In this document: positions 18,912-27,095 of the stretch, piece after piece
How the letters are laid out: each line of letters starts with the position of its first letter
Numbering within the stretch: the first letter of the stretch is position 1
Source: an uncultured Blautia sp.
GTDB lineage: Bacteria; Bacillota; Clostridia; Lachnospirales; Lachnospiraceae
Reading direction: 5' to 3'
NCBI GenBank assembly: GCA_946626695.1
Contig: CAMOUV010000003.1
Coordinates: 1-33,097 of the forward strand
Length of the DNA stretch: 33,097 nucleotides
Position numbers and translations under genes: made by a program
Notes under the pieces: model-generated
The model's input: only the letters and a program-made list of their open reading frames with translations
Told to the model about the DNA's origin: nothing
Databases searched by the model: none

Positions 18912-20195
18912 ATGAAATTCCCGGAAGGATTTCTGATCGGTGCGGCTACGGCGGCTCATCAGGTGGAAGGAAACAACAGGAACAGCGATTACTGGGCCCA
19001 GGAGCAGATGCCGCATTCCAGTTTTGCGGAGAAAAGCGGACAGGCCTGTGATCATTATCATCGGTATGAAGAAGATATCCGGCTGATTGCGAAAGCCGGC
19101 CTGAATGCCTATCGTTTTTCGGTGGAATGGGCACGGATCGAGCCGGAGGAAGGCTGCTTTGATGAAGCAGAGACAGAGCATTATCGGAGTGTTATCCGGT
19201 GCTGCAGGGAGAACCATGTGGAACCGGTGGTAACACTGATGCATTTTACCAGTCCGGTCTGGCTGATCAGAAAGGGCGGCTGGGAAGCGGAGAGCACCAT
19301 CGGTTATTTCAGAAGATACGCCTCTTATGTGGCAGAAAAGCTGGGAAACGAAATACAGTACATCTGTACGATCAATGAGGCCAATATGGGGCTGCAGCTG
19401 GCGGCGATCGAGAGAAGGTTCCGGCTCATGGCAATGCAGGCGCAGAGCCAGGCATCCAAAGCAGAAGGGACCGTTCAGGTGGGAATGAATTTCCAGAAGA
19501 TGATGGAAAACATGAAGTATGCCGCCATGGAGAATGCGGAGTTTTTCGGTACTCCCGAGCCCCGGATCTTTGTCTCTTCCCGTACGCCGGAGGGAGATGC
19601 TCTGGTGATGCGGGCTCATCAGGCAGCGAAGGAGGCAATCAAGGCGGTTCATCCCGAAATCAAGGTTGGCATTACGCTGTCTCTTCATGATGTGCAGGCC
19701 GTGCCTGGCGGAGAAGAACGGGCGGCTGAAGCCTGGAAGGAAGAGTTCAGTCATTATCTGCCGTTTATCCGGGATGACGATTTCCTTGGAGTTCAGAACT
19801 ACACCCGGATGCAGTATGGGGCTGAGGGACAGCTTCCTTGCCCGGCCGGTGCGGAGCTGACCCAGATGGAGTACGAGTTTTATCCCGAAGCGTTGGAGCA
19901 TGTGATCCGGAAGGTTCATGCAGAGTTCAAGGGGGATCTGATTGTCACCGAAAACGGCGTCGCCACCTCCGATGACAGCCGGCGTGTTGCGTTTATTACG
20001 CGTGCGCTGCAGGGCGTACAGAGCTGCATGGCAGACGGGATTCCCGTCAAAGGGTACTGTTACTGGAGCCTGATGGACAACTTTGAGTGGCAGAAGGGAT
20101 ATGCCATGACTTTCGGACTGGTCGCCGTGGACAGAGAAACCATGGAGAGAACACCGAAGGACAGTCTTTTCCTCCTGGGAGAGATGCGGGGCTGA
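18912..20195 (+). CDS. GH1 family beta-glycosidase
   Basis: FLIGAATAAHQVEGNNRNSDYW, YRFSVEWARIEPEEG, TINEAN (acid/base region), VTENGVAT (nucleophile), GYCYWSLMDNFEW. Confidence 0.9.
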   Translation: MKFPEGFLIGAATAAHQVEGNNRNSDYWAQEQMPHSSFAEKSGQACDHYHRYEEDIRLIAKAGLNAYRFSVEWARIEPEEGCFDEAETEHYRSVIRCCRENHVEPVVTLMHFTSPVWLIRKGGWEAESTIGYFRRYASYVAEKLGNEIQYICTINEANMGLQLAAIERRFRLMAMQAQSQASKAEGTVQVGMNFQKMMENMKYAAMENAEFFGTPEPRIFVSSRTPEGDALVMRAHQAAKEAIKAVHPEIKVGITLSLHDVQAVPGGEERAAEAWKEEFSHYLPFIRDDDFLGVQNYTRMQYGAEGQLPCPAGAELTQMEYEFYPEALEHVIRKVHAEFKGDLIVTENGVATSDDSRRVAFITRALQGVQSCMADGIPVKGYCYWSLMDNFEWQKGYAMTFGLVAVDRETMERTPKDSLFLLGEMRG

Positions 20196-20201
20196 ACCCC
20201 T

Positions 20202-21047
20202 TCATGAAAGGCGTATGGCCGCGGCAGTCTTACGGTACTGGTTCGGTGTGGAGCCGGTGATCCGTTTGAACTGCAGGCCGAAATAGCTGGGCGATTCGTA
20301 TCCGCAGGCCCGGCCGATCTCGGCGGCATCCCGTTCCGGAAAGCGCTCCAGCATCATCCGGGCCCGGCCGATCCGCAGACGCTGCAGATACTGGATGATG
20401 GTGAGGCCGGTTTCTTTCTTGAAAACCGTACAGAGATATTCACTGTTGAGCCCCAGGCGGTCGGCCAGATCGGTGACCGAAACCGGCTCGGAAAGATGAG
20501 ATTCCAGATATTGGATGACCCGGAAGGCGTAAGAGTCTTCCGGGATTTCTTTTTGTACGGAGATATCCTTCTCTGTCTGCCAGGTGATGGAATGCGAGAA
20601 TTCCAGCAGGAACTGATAACAGGCGGCGGACCAGTCTGCCTGGCGGGAGGATTTTTGCGTCATGGTATTGAGCAGGGCGATATGACGGACGAAAAGATCC
20701 GGATCCGTCAGCGTAAAGACGCCGCTTTCCCGGATGCCCAGACATTCGAACAGAGCCGCACAGACTGGCCCCGTAAAGCCGGCGGAGGAGACGATCCATT
20801 CTTTCCCGAGACCGTGGTAACTGCAGGGCGTCTCCGGCAGCAGGACAAAACATTCCCCTTCCCTTATTTTCATGGACTCACCGGAGAGGATAAGCTCTCC
20901 GTCCCCGGACCGGGCAAGAAAACAGGAATAATGAGGGTTCCCATAGGGACGGTTTACCGGTTCCTGGCGATAGTCCTCGGCGAGATGGGAGAGCAGAAGA
21001 GGAACCTGGGTAAAATCGGAGGATTCGGTCTGAAAAAAACGGATCAT
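20202..21047 (-). CDS. AraC family transcriptional regulator
   Basis: C-terminal HTH: VSVTDLADRLGLNSEYLCTVFKKETGLTIIQYLQRLRIGRARMML...IGRACGYESPSYFGLQFKRITGSTPNQYRK. Confidence 0.9.
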   Translation of the reverse strand: MIRFFQTESSDFTQVPLLLSHLAEDYRQEPVNRPYGNPHYSCFLARSGDGELILSGESMKIREGECFVLLPETPCSYHGLGKEWIVSSAGFTGPVCAALFECLGIRESGVFTLTDPDLFVRHIALLNTMTQKSSRQADWSAACYQFLLEFSHSITWQTEKDISVQKEIPEDSYAFRVIQYLESHLSEPVSVTDLADRLGLNSEYLCTVFKKETGLTIIQYLQRLRIGRARMMLERFPERDAAEIGRACGYESPSYFGLQFKRITGSTPNQYRKTAAAIRLS

Positions 21048-21125
21048 AGGGCAGGAGGTCCTTTCGGTATTATAGCATTATTATAAGGATGTCAGGGTCA
21101 AAAGGTCAATACAGAAAACAAAGAA

Positions 21126-21176
21126 TTGTTATATTGATATCACATACTTTATATTGCTGTTATCGGCAGGTTATCG
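21126..21176 (+). promoter_or_regulatory. Putative promoter (TTGTTA-18-TATATT) with tandem GTTATCG repeats downstream of the -10
   Basis: -35 at 21126-21131, -10 at 21150-21155; direct repeats GTTATCG at 21159-21165 and 21170-21176. Confidence 0.42.
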
Positions 21177-21234
21177 CATAATCAGAATAGAAGAATAAAA
21201 AGATACCACCAAACGATACGAGGAGGAAATCATT

Positions 21235-22587
21235 ATGAAGATCCAGTTTCCGGACAATTTTACATGGGGTGTAGCGACAGCCGCCGCGCAGATCGAAGGA
21301 GGCGCTTTTGAGGACAACCGTGGAGCTTCCATCTGGGATGTGTTCTCCCGTCTGCCGGGAAAGATCAAGAACGGAGGAATCCCGGAGGTAGCCTGTGATT
21401 CCTATCACCGGGTTGAGCGGGATGTGGAAATGATGAAGGAGCTGGGGGTCAATTCCTACCGTTTCTCCTTCTCCTGGTCCAGGATCCTGCCGGACGGAAC
21501 GGGGCAGGTCAATGAGAAGGGCATCGCCTATTACAAAAAGCTGATCCGCCTGCTGAAGGAAAACGGAATCCGTCCCAATGCCACGATCTACCACTGGGAT
21601 CTGCCCTATGCCCTGCAGATGAAGGGCGGGTTCGGAAACCGGGAGATCATCGGCTGGTATCTGGAATATGTCAACGTCCTTCTGGACAATTTTGGAGAGG
21701 ATATTGATCTGTGGGTTACCTTTAACGAGCCTATTGCAACGTATGTTGGCTACGCCCAGGGCTTCTTTGCTCCGGGGCTTACGGATGAGAAATACGCCCG
21801 TCAGGCTCTGCATCATCTGCTGCTCTGCCATGGGGAGGCCGTGAAGCTGTTCCGGAAGAGAAACATTCCCGATGCAAAGATCGGGATCGTGGTGGATGTC
21901 TGGAAGCATTATCCCGCCCGGGAAGGCAATCCGGAGGATGAAGCTCTTGCACTGACCGGCAACGAGATCAAGGGCTATGGCATGTTCCTGCATCCGCTGT
22001 TTCTTGGCGGATATTCGGATGTGCTGATGAAATATTTCGAGGAAAACGGTCTGACTCCGGTGATGCAGGAGGGAGACTTTGAGACAATCTGCCAGCCGGT
22101 GGACTTCTATGGCCTGAATTTCTACAACGGTCTCTACGACAATGCGGACAAGCTCCGGGAAGCCGAGAAGGTCAAAAAAGAAGGCGGGAATTATCAGGAC
22201 CGTCCGGAGGACCATACGGAAGCGATCCGGGATGTGCTCCATATGCTGGTGGAGAAATACAGGATCCAGGTCCCAATCTATATTTCGGAGAACGGATTCC
22301 CCTTTGATGACGCGGATGGAAAAGAGGCGAATCTCAACGATCGTAAGCGGATCGAAGTGATCCGGAAGGTTCTGACCTGGCTGCACAAGGCCATGGAGGA
22401 TGGAATCGATGTGCGCGGCTACTATCTCTGGTCTCTGATGGACAATTTTGAATGGTCCGCGGGCTACGCCGCCAGATACGGCCTGTACTACACAGACTAC
22501 GAGACCCTGGAGCGGATCCCGAAGAAGAGCGCCGGATGGTATGCAGAGGTGACGCGGACGAACAGCGTGGAAACATGGGAAGACTGA
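21235..22587 (+). CDS. GH1 family beta-glucosidase
   Basis: NFTWGVATAAAQIEGGAFEDNRGASIWD, YRFSFSWSRILPDG, TFNEP, YISENGFP, GYYLWSLMDNFEWSAGY; RBS gaggagg. Confidence 0.94.
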   Translation: MKIQFPDNFTWGVATAAAQIEGGAFEDNRGASIWDVFSRLPGKIKNGGIPEVACDSYHRVERDVEMMKELGVNSYRFSFSWSRILPDGTGQVNEKGIAYYKKLIRLLKENGIRPNATIYHWDLPYALQMKGGFGNREIIGWYLEYVNVLLDNFGEDIDLWVTFNEPIATYVGYAQGFFAPGLTDEKYARQALHHLLLCHGEAVKLFRKRNIPDAKIGIVVDVWKHYPAREGNPEDEALALTGNEIKGYGMFLHPLFLGGYSDVLMKYFEENGLTPVMQEGDFETICQPVDFYGLNFYNGLYDNADKLREAEKVKKEGGNYQDRPEDHTEAIRDVLHMLVEKYRIQVPIYISENGFPFDDADGKEANLNDRKRIEVIRKVLTWLHKAMEDGIDVRGYYLWSLMDNFEWSAGYAARYGLYYTDYETLERIPKKSAGWYAEVTRTNSVETWED

Positions 22588-22674
22588 GCACAGCTGTCCG
22601 GAGCGGAGTGTGAACGACATGCAAAAAGTCATGAGGAGAGTTATGGCAGTATTCTGCCTTAGGAGGAGGAAACC

Positions 22675-23211
22675 ATGATTGTACAGCCGAATGCACATGT
22701 AGGAATTGTTTGTAAGGATCTGGAGAAGAGCATTGCGTTTTATGAGAAGTTCCTTGGCCTGAAGGAGAAATTCACCTTATATTACGGGGACATGATCCCC
22801 AAGGATCCGGTCTGGCTGGCCAAGGTGCCCCAGGAGCGGATCGACTATCTGAAAACGGTCGAAAACGTGAAATGGATCGTCTATATGGAGTGGACGGAAG
22901 GCCCAAAGGGATACTTTATCGAGCTCTTCAATGAGCTGGACGCCCATATCGAGAACCTGCCCAGCAAGGAGAAATACGGCCTGAATCACATCGATATCGT
23001 CGTGGACGATATACAGGCCTTTTATCAGGAGCTGCTGGACAAGGGAGCGAAAGATTATATCTTCATTCAGCCAGGCTCCTCCATCTGCCGCAGCTATACC
23101 ATGTGGCTCCGGGATCCCGACGGAAACGAAATCGAAGTGCATCAGTATACGGATATTTCCATGCAGGTGATCGGCCGGGAGCTTCCGGAGGGAGTTACCT
23201 GGACGCCGTAA
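22675..23211 (+). CDS. VOC (glyoxalase/dioxygenase superfamily) protein
   Basis: HVGIVCKDLEKSIAFYEKFLGL ... LNHIDIVVDDIQAFYQELLDKG ... MWLRDPDGNEIEVHQY; RBS aggagga. Confidence 0.85.
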   Translation: MIVQPNAHVGIVCKDLEKSIAFYEKFLGLKEKFTLYYGDMIPKDPVWLAKVPQERIDYLKTVENVKWIVYMEWTEGPKGYFIELFNELDAHIENLPSKEKYGLNHIDIVVDDIQAFYQELLDKGAKDYIFIQPGSSICRSYTMWLRDPDGNEIEVHQYTDISMQVIGRELPEGVTWTP

Positions 23212-23262
23212 GCCTGGTTGATCCGGCACAAAACGGACGTTGGAACAGAAGGAGAGAAACGC

Positions 23263-23709
23263 ATGGCAAAGGTAACAGATGTATTTCCGGTCAGGAGTTC
23301 TGTTTATCAGGAGGAAAGGGCAAGGCTGAGCCTGCTTCCGGAAAGGATCCTGCAGGTTCGCGGCAAGGTGACGGGGGCAGAACAACTGCTCCTTGACAGC
23401 CCCGAGCAGGCTTATCTGGAAGGCGGAGATTTCGGGGCTTTCTGCTATGAAAAATTCCGTCACAGCCTGTGTCACGGCTGGTCAAGCGGTCCGGTGCCCT
23501 TCATTTTGCGTCATATTATGGGAATCACCATTGCGGAGCCAGGCTGCAGGACGCTGCGGATCACACCGCATCTGGGAGGCCTGAAGCGGGCATCGGCAGC
23601 CTATCCTACGCCTCTGGGCGTTGTGTCCGTACGACACAGGGTCATGGAGGATGGAAAGATCCTGACGGAATACGATGCTCCGGAGGGGATAAAAGTCATA
23701 GTGGATTAA
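23263..23709 (+). pseudogene. Internally deleted alpha-L-rhamnosidase-like ORF: N-terminal segment joined in frame to the C-terminal domain, catalytic core absent
   Basis: N-terminus VTDVFPVRSSVYQEERARLSLLPERILQVRGKVTGAEQLLL; C-terminus SLCHGWSSGPVPFILRHIMGITIAEPGCRTLRITPHLGGLKRASAAYPTPLGVVSVRHR typical of the rhamnosidase C-terminal domain; RBS aaggaga. Confidence 0.65.
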
Positions 23710-23728
23710 AATAAACGGAGGGATAAGC

Positions 23729-24832
23729 ATGAGTAAGAGTACAGTCTGCGTCGGCGTTGTGGGAGCCGGTGCGATCAGTGATATTTATTTTGAGAATATG
23801 ATCCATCGTTTTGACAATCTGCGGGTGAAGACGGTCTGCGCCGGTCATCTGGAATCGGCACAGCGGAAGGCAGAGCAGTATGGGATCTGCGCAGCCACCT
23901 TGGAGGAAATGCTGGAAGATCCGGAGATCGAGCTGGTGGTGAATCTGACGCCGGCCCATGCCCACTACGGGATCATCAAGGCAGCTCTGGAGCATGGAAA
24001 GCATATATATACCGAGAAAACACTGACGGACGACCTGCAGAAATCGAAGGAACTGGTGAGCCTCGCAGAAGAGAAGGGACTGTATCTGGGCAGCGCACCG
24101 GAAACTTTTCTGGGTGGAGCTCTTCAATACGCCGCAAAGGTCATAAAAGAGGGTCTGATCGGGGAGATCAATTCCTTTTCCATCTCGGCCAACCGGAACA
24201 ATGACATGCTCCTGGATGCCTATGCCTATATGCGGCAGCCGGGCGGGGGCATTGTCTGTGACTACGGCGTGTACTATGCCACAGCGCTGGTGACGCTGCT
24301 GGGATCTGTAAAGAGAGTAGGCAGCATCGTCCGTACGCCCTATCCGACCCATGTCAATACCATGCCCGGCAATCCTCTGAACGGGCAGGTCATGGAAACG
24401 CCTAACGAGAGCGAGGTCAGCGCCGTTGTACAGATGGCGAACGGGATCACGGGAACCTTCCACATCAATGCGGATTCGATTTTCGCGGATCAGGCCTTTT
24501 TCTATATCTACGGGACAAAAGGGATCCTGATCCTGCCGGATCCGAATCAGTTTGCCGGGCCGGTGCGTTTGCTCCCGCAGCCGGAGGAGTTCTGGAAGCA
24601 TACAGACCCGGTCACACTGTGGGAGTCGGAGGAGGGTGAGGTCAATCTCCGTGGGATCGGCCCCTCCGAGATGGCAGAAACGATCCTGCATGGCACTCCC
24701 TACAGACCGACAGCCCGGCTGGCCTGCCATGTCCATGAGGTTTTGACGGCGATGTTATCCGGAGGTGAGGATGGTGCATTTATCGATGTATTTTCAGAGG
24801 CGGACCTGCCCGATGAATATGTCCGGTCATAA
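23729..24832 (+). CDS. Gfo/Idh/MocA family oxidoreductase
   Basis: N-terminal Rossmann VGVVGAGAISDIYFENM; NLTPAHAHYGIIKAALEHGKHIYTEKT; GGGIVCDYGVYY. Confidence 0.88.
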   Translation: MSKSTVCVGVVGAGAISDIYFENMIHRFDNLRVKTVCAGHLESAQRKAEQYGICAATLEEMLEDPEIELVVNLTPAHAHYGIIKAALEHGKHIYTEKTLTDDLQKSKELVSLAEEKGLYLGSAPETFLGGALQYAAKVIKEGLIGEINSFSISANRNNDMLLDAYAYMRQPGGGIVCDYGVYYATALVTLLGSVKRVGSIVRTPYPTHVNTMPGNPLNGQVMETPNESEVSAVVQMANGITGTFHINADSIFADQAFFYIYGTKGILILPDPNQFAGPVRLLPQPEEFWKHTDPVTLWESEEGEVNLRGIGPSEMAETILHGTPYRPTARLACHVHEVLTAMLSGGEDGAFIDVFSEADLPDEYVRS

Positions 24833-25061
24833 ATCCAGCTATACGCAGGAAAAGCTCCGGAGTCTCTTCCAGCCGGTGGACATGACGACAGGTGAACCAT
24901 GGAGAAAGATTCTGTTGTTCATGGTGCCCATGCTGATCGGAAATATCGCGCAGCAGCTCTATAATACGGTCGACAGTATTGTGGTCGGCAAATATCTGGG
25001 GGACCATGCCCTTGCGGCTGTGGGAAGCGCGGGCCCTGGATCCCAAGTTCATCGTCTGTGA
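24813..25061 (+). pseudogene. 5' fragment of a MATE family efflux transporter, truncated after the first TM region
   Basis: [52 protein letters not shown] is a typical MATE N-terminus; homology-like sequence ends near 25035. Confidence 0.75.
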
Positions 25062-25509
25062 CGAACCGGTTTCTGCCCTGGATGTTTCGATTCAGGCACA
25101 GGTTCTGAACCTTCTGCAAAAACTGCAGAAGGAAAAAGGCCTGACCTACATGTTCATCACCCATGACATGTCGGTGGTCCGTCATATTTCGGATGATATT
25201 CTGGTCATGTATCTGGGATAGATGGTGGAAAAATGCCCCTCCAAGGAGCTGTTCAAAAAGCCGATGCATCCCTATACAAGAGCCTTGCTTTCCGCCATTC
25301 CATCCGTGGAAATTCACAACCCCAACAAGCGAGAGATTCTGCAGGGCGAGCTGACCTCCCCGATCGATCCCGCTCCCGGGTGCCGGTTCGCAGCCCGCTG
25401 CAAGTATGCAACGGAGGCCTGCCGGCAGCCGCAGAAGCTGGAAGAGGTGGAGCCGAACCACTTTGTTTCCTGCTGCGGGGTCAGAGAGCTGAACGATATT
25501 TCAAAGTAA
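25025..25509 (+). pseudogene. 3' fragment of an oligopeptide/dipeptide ABC transporter ATP-binding protein (OppF/DppF-type) with internal amber stop
   Basis: [89 protein letters not shown]...PGCRFAARCKYAT; TAG at 25219-25221; no Walker A region. Confidence 0.85.
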
Positions 25510-25514
25510 AAGGG

Positions 25515-25546
25515 AACAGGCAGCCGGGATTCCGGCTGCCTGTTTT
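25515..25546 (+). terminator. Rho-independent terminator after the OppF remnant
   Basis: Stem aacaggcagccgg / ccggctgcctgtt (13 bp, 4-nt loop) with short T tract. Confidence 0.75.
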
Positions 25547-25574
25547 GACAACGGAGTGCTACAGGAGGAGAAAA

Positions 25575-27068
25575 ATGCCAGAGTATATTGTCGAGACAAC
25601 GAGCGGAAAGGTCCAGGGATACGAACGGGAAGGAAGGATCGAGTATCTGGGGATTCCCTATGCGGAGGCTCCCGTGGGGGAACTGCGTCTGAAACGCTCT
25701 GTCCCCGTAAAGCCCTGGAAGGGCGTGTATGACGCGAAGGAATACGGTTCCATCCCGATCCAGCTGGATCACGGCGTGGTGCAGGGGGATGAAGACTGCC
25801 TGACTGTCAATATCAAACGGCCGCTCAAAGGAGACCGGCTGCCGGTATTCGTGTGGATTTACGGCGGCGGATACAATACAGGCGGCTCTGCGGACAGCCT
25901 GTATGCGGGAGATGCTTTTGTGGAGGATGGCATCCTGTTTGCTTCCTTCAATTACCGGACCAACGTGATGGGATTTTATGATTTCACGACCTACAGCGGC
26001 TGTGAGGATCTGGACAGCAACTGCGGTCTGTCGGATCAGATCCTGGCCCTGAACTGGATCCATGATAATGTGGCGGCCTTCGGAGGTGATCCGGACCGGA
26101 TCACCATCGGCGGAGAGTCGGCCGGGGGAGCTTCTGTCGTGACGATGCTGGCCTGTCCCGGAGCACGGGGGACCTTCCAGCAGGCCATCATCGAAAGCGC
26201 ACTGCCCAACTGTGTGATGACGCATCAGAGCGCCAGAGAGAATATCGACCTGTTTCTGGAAGGGATGCACTGGACAGAGAAAGATCTGCAGAGACTTCGT
26301 ACGGATGACCCGAGGATGTTCCTCCCGGGGAATGAGTATGTAGCCGTAAAGCATCAGTATAAGAACCCGGGCATGTTTCTGCCGGGACCGATACAGGATG
26401 ACCTGCTGCCGGAGAGGCCTCTGGACGCGATCAAAAACGGGTGCGCTGCGGGGATCCGTGTGATCATCGGCACCAACCGCCATGAAGGGACCATGTTTGT
26501 CCATCCGGAGAACACAGGCTTTCCAAACAGCTGGACGATGGTCGCGGAAATGCTGGAGAAAAACGGAAATGCCGATGGCCTTGCGGGGATCGTGGATTAT
26601 TATCATCCTGCAAAAGCGGATCCGTCGGAAGCCGGAGAGGATCCCTTTATTCGTTTTGCCACGGATTATGCCTTTGAGATGCCCGCGGTGAAGCTGGCAG
26701 ATTTCCAGAAGGACCGGAATCCGGATATCTGGATGTACCGGTATGAGCTGCTGACGAAGAACGGCCTGGAGTCCGGCCTGAAAGCAGGTCATGCTTTCGA
26801 GATGCCTTCTGTTTTCGTGAAGAGGGATCATCCCTTCAGCCATCTGGTATTTGACAACGAGCCGGAGGCGCTTTTTGAGGAGATGGCAGACCAGCTGCAT
26901 GGCGACTGGGTGCACTTTATCAAGAACGGGAATCCGAACGAAAACTGGCCCCGGTTTACCGGACCGGCTTCGGAGGTGCGGATCTACGACCGGGAGACGC
27001 GGACGGAGAAAAGGGACCGGACTGCGATGATGGAAGCATGGGGAGACATGAGATTCTACGAGGACTGA
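25575..27068 (+). CDS. Type B carboxylesterase family protein
   Basis: YLGIPYAEAPVGELR, DEDCLTVNI, VWIYGGGYNTG, GGESAGGAS, AGHAFEMPSVF; RBS aggaggag. Confidence 0.92.
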   Translation: MPEYIVETTSGKVQGYEREGRIEYLGIPYAEAPVGELRLKRSVPVKPWKGVYDAKEYGSIPIQLDHGVVQGDEDCLTVNIKRPLKGDRLPVFVWIYGGGYNTGGSADSLYAGDAFVEDGILFASFNYRTNVMGFYDFTTYSGCEDLDSNCGLSDQILALNWIHDNVAAFGGDPDRITIGGESAGGASVVTMLACPGARGTFQQAIIESALPNCVMTHQSARENIDLFLEGMHWTEKDLQRLRTDDPRMFLPGNEYVAVKHQYKNPGMFLPGPIQDDLLPERPLDAIKNGCAAGIRVIIGTNRHEGTMFVHPENTGFPNSWTMVAEMLEKNGNADGLAGIVDYYHPAKADPSEAGEDPFIRFATDYAFEMPAVKLADFQKDRNPDIWMYRYELLTKNGLESGLKAGHAFEMPSVFVKRDHPFSHLVFDNEPEALFEEMADQLHGDWVHFIKNGNPNENWPRFTGPASEVRIYDRETRTEKRDRTAMMEAWGDMRFYED

Positions 27069-27095
27069 TCGGCAATGCCCGGAAAGGAACGAACG

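Noticed and set aside
23103-23396. Alternative frame ORFs around the VOC/rhamnosidase-remnant boundary
   Set aside because: Overlap better supported ORFs, no RBS or domain signal
25233-25574. N-terminal extension of the carboxylesterase ORF starting at 25233
   Set aside because: Overlaps the OppF remnant in another frame and the terminator; the family N-terminus and RBS place the start at 25575
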